The position numbers were made by a program, and so were the translations under genes. Under the pieces are notes generated by a model. It did no database searches. It was not told the DNA's origin and saw only the letters and a program-made list of their open reading frames with translations. A stretch of 64,000 bases of DNA from Miscanthus floridulus. Its lineage: Eukaryota > Streptophyta > Magnoliopsida > Poales > Poaceae. This document shows positions 11,986-25,100 of the stretch, in pieces (the first letter of the stretch is position 1; every line of letters begins with the position of its first letter). Location of the stretch: assembly GCF_019320115.1 (NCBI RefSeq), contig NC_089583.1, positions 78,679,739-78,743,738 on the forward strand, given 5' to 3'.

Positions 11986-14900
11986 ATCTATGTGGTAGAA
12001 CCGCCTAATCTAATGCCCCTCAGGAGTGCTCGTCTTCCATTAGACACTAAGCACCCAAGGGAGAACACCAAATTACTCGATTCCGTCGGGCACACCCCAG
12101 AGGAGAACCCGAAAATCCACATTTTTGCCATCAAGATCACAAATGAGAGAATAAAGCTTACATCATTCATAACCATTTCTTACATCACTTTTAATACAAC
12201 ATCAGAGTATAACATTTATTATTATAATAGCGGAATGTAATCATATTATCAGAGTTATGAATAATTTAATTGAACAACGGAATATAAACATGTGAACAGA
12301 GTTACAATGGAAATAAATATCTATTAATGACATGATAAAGTATTGATATATAAACTACGACAATAGACTATGAAACTTTTATTTATAAAAGCATTTGGTG
12401 AGAGTTATAAATAACAACTATGATCGCAGCATAAAGGAATTCTCGCTAAGCCCACCAGAAGGAATCCACACACAAGAGTCAGCTTTAGCATCCACCTGTC
12501 ACCTACAACAAGGGGAATAAAACCCTGAGTACTCAATTGTACTCAGCAAGACTTACCCGACAGGAGGAAAGAAAAGACTCCAAGGATATGTAAGGCTATC
12601 TGGCTTATGGGTTTATTGCATTTGCAGGAAGCATTACTAAGCGTGTGCCCTTATATTTGATTTTTATTAATAGCCACATTGGTTCATTAACTAACCATTC
12701 TATGTAAGCACCTGTGCTACTTTCAAGCAAATGGTAAGCAATCAGATTTACTTATTTCCATCTTCCATCCTTAGTTCTTACTACGGTGCTAGGCATAAGA
12801 CAAACCGTATCGGATCGCCCGACGATTCGTGAATCAATGCCCCTAGCTGGGTACCCCAAAAACACACGCTCCGCTTGTGCCCAAGGCACAAGCAGGACCA
12901 ACCCATCAACCTCCTGTCTTGGGGTCCTAGGCCCCCATCCAAATTGGGACTCCAAGCCCCCACCCCTGAGTCCCAGACTCAGTGCGGTGCAAGGACCTCC
13001 TCCACCAAAACAAAACCCTGACAGTCGGTCTGGAAAGAGCCAGAACCCACGACAAGAGAGCAACAAGTCTTCCAAATGCCCATACCCAAGTATGTGCTCG
13101 GGATAATAAGTCCGTGACTTGCCTCGATGGCTTATGCAACGGTCGGTCCTTAACCGACATAGACAGGGAAAGCAATGTATCCAAGCTATGTCCCGCGTCC
13201 ACGACGACACAACCTCTTACACCCACCAATACCCAAACCATATCCCTACCCGGTCACCATTTTTCCTTTCCACCATTTTATTTTCCAAGTGATAATAATA
13301 CAGTAATATATTTCCTATCTCTCGTGAGTGACAGGCAATCACTCGACTTCTACCGGAGTTCTATAGCATAGCATTCTACACGATCATGTAATACTAGTAA
13401 GACTCATAGGATAAAGATATATATGCAAGTGGGTTTCATTCAACTCCTTAAACTTAATGCACAAATATAATTTAAACTGCAGAAAGTAGGGGTTATGCAT
13501 CGGGGCTTGCCTGGGTAAGATATATTAAAAAGTTAGTATCTGCATCTTCAGATCATCCACCATCATCTGAATAGAAAGCCCATTGCATCATCTCCTGGAG
13601 AGAATACTATTACACCATCTTTGGATTCCCAATCATCCTTCAATTGATCTGTTGATCCATCATCGTACCTACATGATATGCAATGCGATGCAATGCAAAG
13701 ATGTAAATAATCAACGACGACCGAAATGCTTAGAAATCCGATCACGCCTCACAAGCTAACGAGATAGCTCTAACGCTGGTCTACAAATCCATATTGTCGA
13801 ATAAGACGTTATTTCTCAACAATTATTTTAGTTATATAAACCCAAATTGTTTCTTTATTTCATCCTATCAATTTAATCTTTATTCGCAATAGGACATCTT
13901 ATCTATTTAGCAAACTAATTATTCCAGAGCTACAAAAATTACAGTGAACAGCTAATATTACTAGGAACCTACTGTAAAGATTTTAGACCCAACACTATTA
14001 CCAATTTACCACGAAAATTCCTACAAGTTTATATTTTACAATATTATGTACCTTAAATTAATTATATAGTTTCCAAGAATATTATCCAACTATGTGAACA
14101 AACTATACTAGCAGGTAGATCATGATTTTAGGAGATTAACAAAATTAGTTTTACCATTTTTGGACAACTACACAATTTTATATTGATTTCACAAGTCTAT
14201 TCTCAAAACTAAATTAGCTAACCATTTTAGAAAACTGAAGGAACCAGCAGCCCAAAACGGCCCAGTGGAGATCGGCGGCACCAGGCCGGCCCAGCGGGCG
14301 CGCGGCAGCGGCCTAGGCACGGCAAAGACCTATTGGCCCAGCGGGCGAGCGCAAAAGGCGGTCCAAGCGCGGCGCGGCGGTAGCCCATCAGCCAAGAGCG
14401 GCCAGGATCAGTAGCAGGCAGGCCCAGGCGGTTGACACAAGGCCGGCCCAGCGCTGGACGGGCGCGGCCCACACGAACAAGGCCAAACGGCTGTGGCGTT
14501 TTAGCGATTAGGACCCTAAGCTTTCTCTAAATCAACTCGCTATACAACACACTATTTACGTGAGCCTCGTATTTAGCAAAAAGGACCCTGTATAAAACTT
14601 CTTCTTGGACTCTTACCCTTCTCGTCATTCACCAAAAACAGAGCACAACACGGAGGTGTCGGCCGGCGGCGGCGGAGCGGATGAGCAGCGGTCGTTGCGG
14701 GATCGGGGTCCGGCGTGGGGACCCAACGCAGGACACGACGCACCTGCGCGTGCGACGGCCGGCGACAGGGGCGGTCACAGGGCTAGCAGGAGGTCACCCG
14801 GAGCAACGGTTCTGCGCGGGGCCGAAGGGGCACGGGTGGCACACGCATGATGGCCGGCAACGGGACAGTACACGACGCCGACAACAGAGGTGGAGAGGTG

Positions 14901-16131
14901 CCGTGTAGGTCGCCGCGGAGGTGAAGCGGCTTACGTGCGCTCACGCACGCAGTGGCGGCGGTGGAAGCGGCCACGGAGGGCGAGCCGAGGTGCTGTGGGA
15001 GGGGCAGCGCGGCGGGCACCCGGGTGCACGAGAGGGAGAGCAAGGGAGGCAGCCATGGTGATTGCAGCGCGGGGAGGGAGGATGCGCACTGTGGCATGGA
15101 CGAACACGGGCGGCCGAACCAAGACGTGTGTGAACCAGGCTGGGGAAGATAGGGTGGAGACGCGCGCGCGGGCACCATGGAGCCATGGTGTGCGAAGGAA
15201 GTGCCTGGGAGGGGCGTAGTGGAGCTCACGCTGGGGAGGGCAGCATAGGAGCGCGAGAGGATGGGCGAGAAGCTGCGCATGGGCACGGGCGCACCAACGC
15301 GTGCAGTGGCCGGCAGCGGCATAGTGCTGCAGTCCAGAGCATGGAAGGAAAAAGAAGGGGCGCCGATGCCGAGCGAGAACAGCAGCAGCAGCTCGGAGGT
15401 GACCCGGCTTGAACTTGCCCTGGCGCGACGTGACTGAACAACAGCAAACGTGCAGGCGTAGACACTTTAGTGGCACATCTCGGACAGAAGCAGACAGTGT
15501 TGCTGCGGTGCAGTGCTAGGACACGACACGAGCGAGTGAGCTAGACTAGCTGGGCGATGATATTTACATGGCTCGGCCAACTTCCATCAATGAGCAGCAC
15601 AGAGACAAGGAAGAGGCAGACAAATAGAGGCAGCAGCAGCAAGCGCGGCCAAGGTTGGAAGGATGAGAGCAGGACCGACGAGCAAACAAGCGCACGTGGG
15701 ATGGTGGCCAAGGCGTGCTCAGGGCAGTGCCAGCGAGGGCAGCACACCAAGGTCACTAATTCAACGGAACAATGGAGGCAGGCAAGGACGAGACCGCGCA
15801 AGGCAGGCAAAGAGACAAGACAAGAGCTATTGAAAAGCAGGCGCGCGAGATAGAGCGGGGAAAAGAAAAAAAAAGGACCTGTCGCACCGCCGCTCACATA
15901 AAAATATCGTATGTGATAGCTCATACTCGTACCAGGCCATGGAACAAAATATTAAAACGTTATGTGATTATTTTACGCAAAACAATTCTCCACAAACAAC
16001 GCTTTAAAATATACTTGACGCGAAAAGCTAGTTTTTAAAATTTTAAAATCCGAGAAAATTGTTTCGGAAATTTTATTAGACCTAAATCGCGGTGCTAAAC
16101 GAGCTCGTAACACCATGGGTGTTACAATCTG
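11986..16131 (-). mobile_element. Solo LTR B of the long-LTR chromovirus family
   Basis: The LTR is 11991-16126 (4,136 bp), from TGTGGTAGAACC to GGTGTTACA. The flanking 5-mers ATCTA (11986-11990) and ATCTG (16127-16131) differ at one base and fit a TSD; removing the LTR rejoins the Tat reverse transcriptase between DQI and VNSTSG. No internal coding sequence remains, so it is a solo LTR left by LTR-LTR recombination. A GC-rich island at about 14230-15540 gives many overlapping frames on both strands with no recognisable domain. It is the most diverged copy of the family in this window. Confidence 0.8.
12525..12546 (-). promoter_or_regulatory. Conserved LTR hairpin, copy B
   Basis: Same perfect 8-bp stem as in LTR A (CTGAGTAC / GTACTCAG) with loop TCAATT. 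The surrounding sequence has diverged more than the stem. Confidence 0.6.
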
Positions 16132-16545
16132 GTCTATGCATGGCAAAGGAAAATGGTCCTTTGGACACGCCATGTTGAGGCCAGTATAATCCACACACAT
16201 TCTCCATTTCCCAGTCTTCTTTTTTCACAAGAACTGGATTAGCTAGCCAGTCAGAGTGGTGTACCTCTTTGATAAACCAAGCTGCTAGGAGTTTGGCGAT
16301 CTCCTCACCTATGGCCCTACGCCTCTTGTTGTCAAAGCGATGCAGGCGTTGCTTGATGGGCTTTGAGCTCGGGACGAGGCGTAATGCATGCTCGGCGACC
16401 TCCCTTGGTATGCCCAGCATGTTAGAAGGTTTCCACACGAAGACATCATGATTAGCGTGTAGGAAGTCGGCAAGCTCACTTTTCCTATTTGGCCGGGAGC
16501 TTAGTCTGGATCCGCACCATCTTGGTTGAGTCGACGGGGTCAATC
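16132..16545 (-). pseudogene. RT: Reverse transcriptase N-terminal part of the Tat element
   Basis: The start of the RT region reads ELADFLHANHDVFVW, then PREVAEHALRL and KRRRAIGEEIAKLLAA, then IKEVHHSDWLANPVLVKK. After a frameshift near 16200 it continues MCVDYTGLNMACPKDHFPLP and IDQI, where LTR B interrupts it. The wording of the CVDYTGLN and CPKDHFPLP motifs is typical of Tat/Athila-group elements. It resumes at 11985. Confidence 0.8.
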
Positions 16546-16709
16546 CCCACCGCCTTGGTTTCCTTCATCGGGTGGAAGGCACTTGATGAGGTTGGCTTGT
16601 TGCAGTCTGGGACTGCTAGAGTCGCTGGATTCCTGAGCTCTGGGGGCTTGGTGGAGTTGATGATGGCAGTGGTGAGCTCATAATGCTCATGGCTGCACGT
16701 GTAGGCATG

Positions 16710-17100
16710 CTAAAAGGTGCTACCCACGGTGATAATGCCATTTAGTCCTAGCATCTTCAACTTGAGGTAGGTGTAGTTCAGGATTGCCATCAACTTGGCG
16801 TAGCATGGCTGCCCCAAGATGGCGTGGTAGGACCTTGGAAAGTCCACCTCGAAGGTGAGGACCTCCGAGTAGAAGTTAGCTCGATCTTTAAATGTGACGG
16901 GCAGGTTGATCTGCCCGAGTGGGTACGCCTGTGTCCCTAGGATCACGCCGTGGAAGGGAAAGCTCACTGGACGGAGCTCTGATCGAGGGATGCACATGGC
17001 CTTGAGGGTGTCGACATAGAGAATGTTGAGGTCGCTGCCTCCATCCATTAGCACCTTGGTGAGGCGCTTCTTACGGATGATGGGGTCGATGACAAGTGGG
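16710..17100 (-). pseudogene. PR: Aspartic protease of the Tat element
   Basis: Retroviral-type protease that would cut the gag-pol polyprotein. The active-site motif is LMDGGSDLNIL (about 17050-17020), a DGG variant seen in Tat-group elements, followed by the flap region and the FPRSYHAILGQP motif (about 16850-16800). The frame is open over 16710-17054. Gag lies upstream on the same strand. Confidence 0.7.
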
Positions 17101-17107
17101 TAGCAAC

Positions 17108-19359
17108 CTAGTCAGGCAACATGGAAAGGATGGTCTCTCTGATCAAAAGTGATCGGGGAGTCCGACCAGCTAAGGAAAGAGGGGATGGCCGACTTGGCAG
17201 CGCATGCCTCTCTATAGCGTACCTTGTGCTGGTGCTTGGGGTGGATGGCGTCGATCTCCCAAAGATCATGAGGCATTCCTCGGGGTCGGGGAAGTTGTCA
17301 TCATCCTTGCCCGCCATGCCTCCTTTCCTGGCCGCCTCCTCCTTGCCCTTCCCTTCCTTCGACTTGTTGGCCTATCGTAGAAAGCACTTGAGGAGCTCAC
17401 AGTCTTTGTAGAGGTGCTTGATGGGGTAGGCGTGGTTGGTGCATGGACTCTCTATGAGCTTGTTGAACTAGTCGGGCTAGCCCTAGTGGGGCTACTTGCC
17501 CGCACAATCAGCTACGGTGACCAAAGCGGGGTTTGGCCGGTCGACGCCGATCCTTCTTGTTCTTCTTGCCCCTTTGTGTGGAGAGGCCTTCACCTTGGTC
17601 CTCTTGCTTGCCCTTGCCCATGTCCCAACCGCTGCTAAAGACCGCTTCGACCGCCTCCTCGCCAAAGGCATGGTTCGTGGCGACGTTGAGTAGGTCACGG
17701 GTGGTATGGGGCTTCACACAGCTGAGCTTGTGGATCAAGGACTCACAGGTTGTCCTAGAGAGGAACGCACTGATGACGTCTATGTCAACGGCATCAGGAA
17801 GGGAGTTGCACCATTTTGAGAACCTACGGATGTAATTCCCATAGGGACTCATTGGGCTTCTGCTGGCAGCTCTTGAGGTCCCAAGAATTCCTAGGATGGA
17901 CATATGTCCCCTATAAATTCCCAACAAAGACCCTCTTGAGATCCGCCCAGTCGCGGATGTTGTCGGGCAGGAAGAATTTGAGCCATTCTCGAACATGCTC
18001 CCCTATGCAGATGGGGGGATATTGAATGATGAAGTGATCATCATCCACTCCTTCGGCTTGGCAGGCGAGCTAGAAGTCTTCGAGCCATATACCGGGGTTC
18101 ATTTCCCTGGTGTATTTGGCGATGATGGTGGGTGGTCGAAAGCGCTGTGGGAACGACGCTCTCTGGATACGACGACCAAAGGCCCGTGGTCTCGAGCCGT
18201 CTAGGCTGGGACTTCGGCCATTTGGTTGGCCACCATGCCTGGGGTTCATGTCCCCGCACTCCTCGATGGTTAGGCCGAGGCCTGTATCGCCTTCTCTCGC
18301 CGCCACTCAATAAGCGTCATCATCATGCCGGGCATGGCGTCGATTGATGATGACGCTACGAGCATCATGGTTCGGCCCAAGGTGTTCACGCATAGGTGGT
18401 CAGTATGGAGCAGGTGCCGGGTCAGGCTGTGACATAGCCGTGGCCTCCTACCCCACACCTGGCAACTGTAGTGGTGAGTGGATAGAGCGATTCGACTGGT
18501 GCGGCCCCATTGCCCCGGTGGGGCAAGAGGCCATGAGCTGATGCCGCGACATGGAGCTCTTCGCCTATTGAACGACGGTGGTTTCCACTAGCGCCCCGAA
18601 GGTTCTAGTGGATTGTCTGCTCCTAGGGGCTAGCAGGCTCAGGAAGGCCACGCAGAAGCATCACCGTAGCAACGACGTTCTGGCCAGCTCAAGCGAACTA
18701 AGGGGGCCATTCCCTCCGTCCAGGATGTTGCGCTGGACCTGACGGGCGTGACCCCAGGCGCCGCTCGCTAGGTTACACGCATGTGGTGAAGCGTGTTGTG
18801 CTGAGCGCGCTAGCGCAGGTGGCGGCTAGCTCTGCCACCTTTGTTGTAACTCCTCGCCGTGCTTCCATGCACGCGCGAGGGCCTCCACACGAGGGTCCGG
18901 AGGGGTGTGAGTCTGTAGAGACTCCACTACCACTGGTGGCTATCCTAGAGCATCCACCATAGCGCACTCCTAGGATAGAGGGTGGCCGGGTGCCCCGACA
19001 TCGCCGATGCTAGAGCCATCGCTTTCGACCTCATCATCCACGAGGTCGTGAAAAGAGGCGGGAGTGTAGCCCACCATCCCCACGAATTCGGATGTGAGAG
19101 GGGGCGATGTCAACATCCTTCGGAGACCCCGAGCATACGCGTCCACGAAGGATGCGAAGCCATAGGGGAACCGGTCGCACGACGGTTGCGGTGGGGACAA
19201 TAGGGTCCCTCCGGAGAGTCGGTGGAAGGTGTTAAATAGCGAGTAAAGAGCAATAAGTACATCACTCACCGTGGGGTTTGAGGCCAACATGGGCTCGAGG
19301 CGAAGCGCGAGTGTCTCGATGTTGGGGTCGTTGAGTGGCCCGGGGCCGGTGGAGGGCAC
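17108..19359 (-). pseudogene. gag: Gag of the Tat element
   Basis: Capsid-type protein that packages the element RNA. An N-terminal part (19359-18970) begins MPSTGPGPLNDPNIETLALR. A middle part is broken into frames. A conserved capsid core (17996-17508) has PYGNYIRRFSKWCNSLPD and DLLNVATNHAFGEEAVEAVF, followed by a Lys/Arg-rich tail. It lies between the 5' LTR and the protease, the usual place. Frames are interrupted several times, so it is not expressed as one protein. The domain call rests on position and on the capsid-core wording. Confidence 0.65.
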
Positions 19360-19615
19360 TCCTCCAGTGGACGCCGGGACAAGCGCTTCCTCGCGAAGGT
19401 GGAGTACGTCGAGCTGGTCGGCGACGAAGTCCAGACTTCAGAAAAGAGGAAGGTCTAGAGCGGCTCGAAGATGGGAGGAACCCACATCCCAACAGGTGAA
19501 AGCATGGGAAACTCCAGCGAGCCGAAGCAAATCGTATCGCTTGAGCCCGCCATGCCGAAGATGGTGGAAAGATGGGCCATCCGATGACCAAAAGCCTGAA
19601 CGCACGACGTCCTCT

Positions 19616-19631
19616 CCACGGACGGTGCCAA
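19616..19631 (-). promoter_or_regulatory. Primer-binding site of the Tat element
   Basis: Minus strand TTGGCACCGTCCGTGG directly after the 5' LTR. It resembles the TTGGCGCCGTCTGTGG primer site common in Tat-type elements, where a host tRNA primes minus-strand synthesis. It shows which LTR is the 5' one. Confidence 0.65.
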
Positions 19632-19632
19632 C

Positions 19633-20742
19633 TATCGGTGCGAAAAGTGACCAACAAGTAAATATTTGTAGTTTTGCCGTGCGTTGTGATCAGATGTGGC
19701 CTAGCATTCAATAACACAGGATTTATACTGGTTCAGGCAACGTGCCCTACGTTCTGTTTTGGTCGGTCGGTGACTTTATTCCTGAGCCCAGGTGCTCGAA
19801 GTTTGCTATGGGGTTATAAACGAGTAGGAATAAGAAGGAGGGTGTTAAAGGCCCGGTCGGACTCTGAACCGAAGGGTCGAGAGTGACGGGGGCTCTAACG
19901 TGAGCTATGTATTAGAGCATATGCTCTATGTAGCTTTAGAGTTCTAGAGCTATTGAGCTATTCAGGTCCTGGAGAACCAGAGAACTAGAGTCAGAATTCT
20001 CTGGTCAGGTCGATCAAGTCCCCTTTTAGGAGAGAGCTCATCCCCTTTTATAGTCGAAGAGGATGGGCTCTTACAATAGAGAGAGAGAAAGTATACGTGT
20101 GCTACCTAGTCTTGGTGTCCACGCTGTCGGGTGCGAAACGGTTGTCGACGCCCACAATACTGTTTATGCCCAGATGCATGTGGCAGACTCCATCGTGTTC
20201 GTCTGGTACGACAAATGTCAGCGCCTACCATACTGTAAGGCAAATGTCGACGTCTATAACACTATTTAGGCAAATGTCGGTGCTTACAACACTGTTGGGG
20301 TTCTGATATGCCTGGGAGATGCATAGTGCTGATCTGGCATGGCCTAATGGTACAGTCCTACAGGTGCGAAGGGTATGGCAGGGTACGGTCCTCGGTATTG
20401 CAGTTTGACTTTGAACGCCTTACCTTATCTACTCTGCCTGATCCTCGTGCCCTCACCGAGCGGGCAGCCCCGGTCGGTCTTTCCCAGTCGGCCCCGACCG
20501 TGTTGGTCAGGGAAGTGCTGCAAACAGAGGTCCAGCGTATTGCCGGTCGGAAAAGGAGGTCGGAGTCGGACTATGTCCCCACCTTGGCTAGGCGTTTCGG
20601 TCGGGGACCGGATCGTTCCCCCCGCCTGTTATTAGATATCTGGGCCAGTCCAGGAGGCGCGCGTTGTCGTTACGCTGCCTACTAGGCCGAGTTTTTGCAG
20701 GGAAGCAGATTCATTAGGGACCCCGGGTTTATGAACCTGACA
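19633..20742 (-). repeat. 5' LTR of the Tat element
   Basis: It ends on the plus strand with AACCTGACA, i.e. it starts TGTCAGGTT on the element strand. It holds a TATA-like CTATAAAAGGGG (minus strand, near 20045). It is 1,110 bp long and complete compared with the shortened 3' LTR. Its other terminus, next to the primer-binding site, is CCGATA rather than a clean CA. Confidence 0.75.
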
Positions 20743-20757
20743 CCAAATGATTTCATT

Positions 20758-21320
20758 TCAGCAGCAGGAAGCTGCAATCAGTTTTACAGACTGAAGGGGT
20801 ACATCAGTCAGTGCATCGTAGAGGGGGCACAGAGTAAAATGGCTCATGTAAGAGCAAACAGGCTGAACACCTGAATCAGTGGAAGCTGAGGCAGAGAAAG
20901 CCTGTCTAGCTAAAGCTTCAGCTGTAGTATTGAGGGTCCTATTAATTTGTAAGATCTTTGCATGACGATGGTCAGCTCTGTTCTTGAACAACTGGGTGTA
21001 AGATTTGATCCTCCAGTCGGGAGGGTGTTCCTGATCTGCTGCATTCAGAAAACGAACAAGCTGCTAAGAGTCCGTAAGGAAGGTGGTGTTGCTAAAGTTG
21101 AGCCGGTCGTTGAGGGTTGCTGCAAGGGCAAGTTCTGCTGCCTTCGCCATGAGGACGGAGTGGATACCTGAGACCTGAGATTTGATGTAGATAGTTTGCG
21201 TCGGTTGTACCTGTGGATTGACAAAGAAGATCCCAAGTCCTCCTGATCTGGATTGTTGGGAAGGTTGGTCAGGCATTAAGGAGGCATCAGAATAGCATCT
21301 GAGACCTTCAATCAGGAAAG
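20758..21320 (-). pseudogene. LINE-type RNase H domain fragment
   Basis: The minus strand carries an RNase H-like domain (RVT_3 type) with YSDAS (first aspartate, about 21295), MAKAAELALAA (where the catalytic glutamate is expected) and TDS (third acidic residue). A single in-frame TAG follows at about 21064, then QLVRFLNAADQEHPPDWRI and, near the end, LNTTAEALARQAFS, where an aspartate is usual. The frame is continuous apart from the TAG and closes with TGA at 20758-20760. Such domains occur at the C-terminus of plant LINE reverse transcriptases and also in small host genes; with no RT alongside, the source is undecided. The Tat LTR borders it at 20742. Confidence 0.65.
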
Positions 21321-22189
21321 AGAGTTAAGAGACCCGTCCGGCCGTGCCCCGAGTAGTTATAACGGGACATACGCGTAGCGTGGATTAGCCAGTACGATGT
21401 GTATATGTGTATAAACATGGCAATGGGTAATTACCCGCTGGGTATGCGCTGCCCATACCCTTACCCATGAGAAAATATTTTACCCGCTAATTTAACCATA
21501 CTCATGCACGGGCAAGAGTTCTTTCCCATACCCTTACCCATTTGGGTAACGGGTACCCGTGGGTTATCCTTACCCATGATTCCAAAAACGTTTGCAAATC
21601 AAATTTACATGTATCAATATATCAGTCTCCCAATGTCAGCCAAAACATCATAAATCAATAATAAATTCATCAAACAAACAAGGTACATGAACACCTGATA
21701 AAATAGTCTAATAGATAGTGTCGGCACGAAATTTCGTCCCATGCCGAGGGTACATGAGCAAGCCGTAAGGGTCTGCTCGATGGAGTTGTAGATACGCCTG
21801 GCTTCAACGCAGGGATGGTCGATCATGCGCACTCCTTCCGAGACGTGCCAGCCAATTTGACCGTGCAATTGATAAGGAGAGAAATCTAATCAGTAATTTA
21901 GGGTGGAACATGTTGGTATTGCCAGACAGTTCCGAGTGTGCGGCTCTGAGAGCCGATATGAAAGAAGATCGACTAAATAGTCAATTCCAGCATATTCATA
22001 AGAATAAATCAATTAAAGCTCGTGGAGTTATGTAAGGAAAATCGGTTATCATTGATGATGAATATTATTATTTAGACACATATTAATCAATGTCAATAAG
22101 ATGTCAACAATAATCTGTTTATGCTAAGCCAATGACTGCAAGTAACCGAATCCTTTTTATATAAAAGAAGCAGCTCATCATCGTTTAAC

Positions 22190-25100
22190 CATTTTGTGAC
22201 AGAACCGCCCAATTTATACAAGATCAAGTACGGCTGTCCCCGCTAACAGGTTGACACGCGCATACTTTCACTTATATAAACCCGGTAGTCCGCCGAGTGT
22301 CCCGAAGGATCTCGATAAATCCACATCACAGCCAAGATCGCGTGATTAAGAAATACACATCACATACACAGAGTTACAGCAAAAATAATATTGTAAATTG
22401 GTTCACAAATAATAGTATAAGTTTAAGTTTCAAAACCGATTAGTGAAAACAACATAGCTTTCAAATGATTATATTAATATAAGTTCCAAATACATTGCTA
22501 GCATAAGTGACATCCTCAGATAAAAGTATATAAATGAGAAATAATTATAGAGTCATCGAGCCCACCGGCAGTTGGCCACCATCTTCAGCAGGCCGTGAAC
22601 TTCACCTGCAACATGGTGGGATAAACCCTGAGTACTCGAATGTACTCAGCTAGACTTACCCGTCATAAACTAGAAATAAAGTGACACCAAAAAGTATGCA
22701 AGGCCTTATAGGTGGAGGTAGCTTGACAATATTTTTGCATAAAAAGCGATTACCTCAGTTATATCATTATTGTTCCGTCATCAAGTTAATTATAACTATC
22801 CATCTCTAGATTAGCATCTAGCCTGTACCAAACATGTGGTACATCTTTTAATAGCAAACAGTAGTAACCATAGCAGGTGTAGTAATTCCATGTTTATCCA
22901 AACCATCATATTCCATAATACAATTACTACGATGTTGGTACTAGCTAAGTTTCTCACTATCCGGGAGAGACGGCGATTCGAATCGATTTCAACCAGCTGA
23001 AAATTTATTCCTAACACAAACCCAGGCAGACCAGATCATTAGTCGCCTTAGGTCACCTTTGGTACAACTCAGGTACATATTTCGCGGATTCGTACAGCAC
23101 TGCGCAATCAGGGACAGACGGTAGCCAGGTCGCACAAGCCATGCCTGCCCATGGTCTTGGACCAAATCGCTCAGGTCATGCTTGCCCACGGTCTATTGAT
23201 CCTCTTCCCATAGAGGGCACACAACAGAACGGGGCCCGGCCTGAGTTGAGCTACTCAGCTTCGTGGTAGGAACGAGTTATCCAACCAGCTAAGTGAGAGG
23301 CATGCGTTCAATCTTGTCAAAAGCGCCAACAATGGTACGGTCCTTAATCGATACAGACGGGGATAGATCCACACCCAAGACCTCCATGTCTTGTTGCTTC
23401 TCTATCGACATCTCACCCGATCTCCATTTATATTACCCCATGGTTTTTTTCCACGATAGCAAATATAGTCAACCGTGCTTCGGTATCCACCTATATCTCG
23501 CAGGTGACAGGAAATCACCCGACTTCTACCGCTCTAAGCAGGGCTAAGCATATATTTGATCCTAGACATACACAGGGTTAAAGGTGTATTTATGGACAAG
23601 GAAATTATATGCATCAAGTGGTTCTAATCAACTCTTATAACCTAATACATAAATCATAAAGGACTCGAGTAATATTTTATAAAACACTAAGAGACTTAGA
23701 ATGCTCTGGGGCTTGCCTGGAATCCAACACTAGGTCAGTGTTTGTTAGATGACACTCGTGTGTCAAGCATCTCCTGTTCTAGCACTTGTCCAGTCCTTCC
23801 ACCTTCGGGATAGGTCCACCATACACCGTCTTCGGGTTCGGCTCCAACATCACGTCCTTCACGTGGTTCATCTAGTGTACCTAGATGAGATGCAAGTGCA
23901 TGAATATGAAGAATGGTAATATGAGATGCATCACATAAAAGCATGCGAGGTAAACATAAAATCATGCAAGACATAAACACCTAGAGTTATTTAACTAAAC
24001 ATCACCCAACCTATTATAGAGGGATAGCAAGCATATTAGGCAAGGCGCACCAGTGGACCTAAGTTCATATATTGCACACATGCATCGATCAAGAACTATC
24101 CAGCATGTTTAGCTAAAGCAATCACCTAGCACATGTATAGAAATCTGGACAGCAGCACAACAGTTACTTATTTTAACCATAACTAGATATATAAGCATCC
24201 AAAAAGGGTGAACCTAGACTTTATGTAAAGCTAATGAAATTGCCTACAATATTGTTATTATCATCACAAGGTGATTCCACAATTAACAAGATCAATCAAG
24301 CACAATTGAGCACCTCTGTCCAGACTTGGACAGATTCTGCCATGCAACTTCTCAAGCTTATATCTGGAGATTTAAACCACCAAAAGAAGTGATCTTTAAC
24401 AATTTGAAAAGATCATGAAAATAACTACACTTCTTATATTATCTCCAATATATGATTCAAAGCTTAGTTGGGTCAAACAACACAATCACTCAGATCTATA
24501 CAGAGAGCATGCAAAACCTAGCAATGAACTTATAAAATCTATAGCTCCTAAATTATTAGACCTATGGTCATGAAAATTTAACACAAGCTAGATTATGAAA
24601 TTATATACAACTTTAGTATTCACTACAACCACAGCAAACATCATTTACACCACGAAATAATTGCACAAGCAAAACTGCACCTGCAGCCCAACAGCAGTGG
24701 TACAGAAAACTGATAGAAACTTCAGAGAATCATAACTGGAGTTTTAGACCTCCAACAAACATGAATCATAACTTTTTAAAAATATAAGGGAGTTACCTAC
24801 AACTTTCTTATTCTCATAGTAAAATGATTCTACAGTTAGTAGGGTCAATTAATCCAATAATTGCATCTCTATCCAAAACATAGACGGAAATTGACATACC
24901 ACTTTAAACAACTATAACTAGAGTTCTACATGTCCAATAAATATGGTTCTAGACTTTTTAGCAAGATTAGAAAATTCTAAACAACTTTGTTATAAACACC
25001 TAAAGCTAACTCTACTATTAAAAAGGCCCCATAGTACCAACAAGGCGATCCTATCTAGGTTTATGCAGAAACAACCACAGAGATTTAAGCAACTATAACT

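Larger units (their letters stand above)
7596..20742 (-). mobile_element. Tat-lineage Ty3/gypsy retrotransposon, nested and decayed
   Basis: Two related LTRs (7596 to about 8470; 19633-20742) enclose, on the minus strand, gag, protease, reverse transcriptase with its RNase H, an additional RNase H and integrase. The second RNase H and the DGG form of the protease active site are hallmarks of the Tat group of plant Ty3/gypsy elements. Solo LTR B is inserted in the reverse transcriptase. The 5-bp flanks of the two outer LTR ends do not match, so one edge has probably been rearranged. Stops and frameshifts occur in every coding domain. Confidence 0.85.

Noticed and set aside
12752..13371. Frames of up to 152 codons on both strands
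   Set aside because: Inside solo LTR B next to the conserved leader region; overlapping on both strands with no recognisable protein.
14605..15924. Many overlapping frames of 60-180 codons on both strands, including two of about 180 codons
   Set aside because: They lie in the GC-rich island of solo LTR B, overlap each other on both strands, have low-complexity composition and no domain, and have no counterpart frame in LTR A or C.
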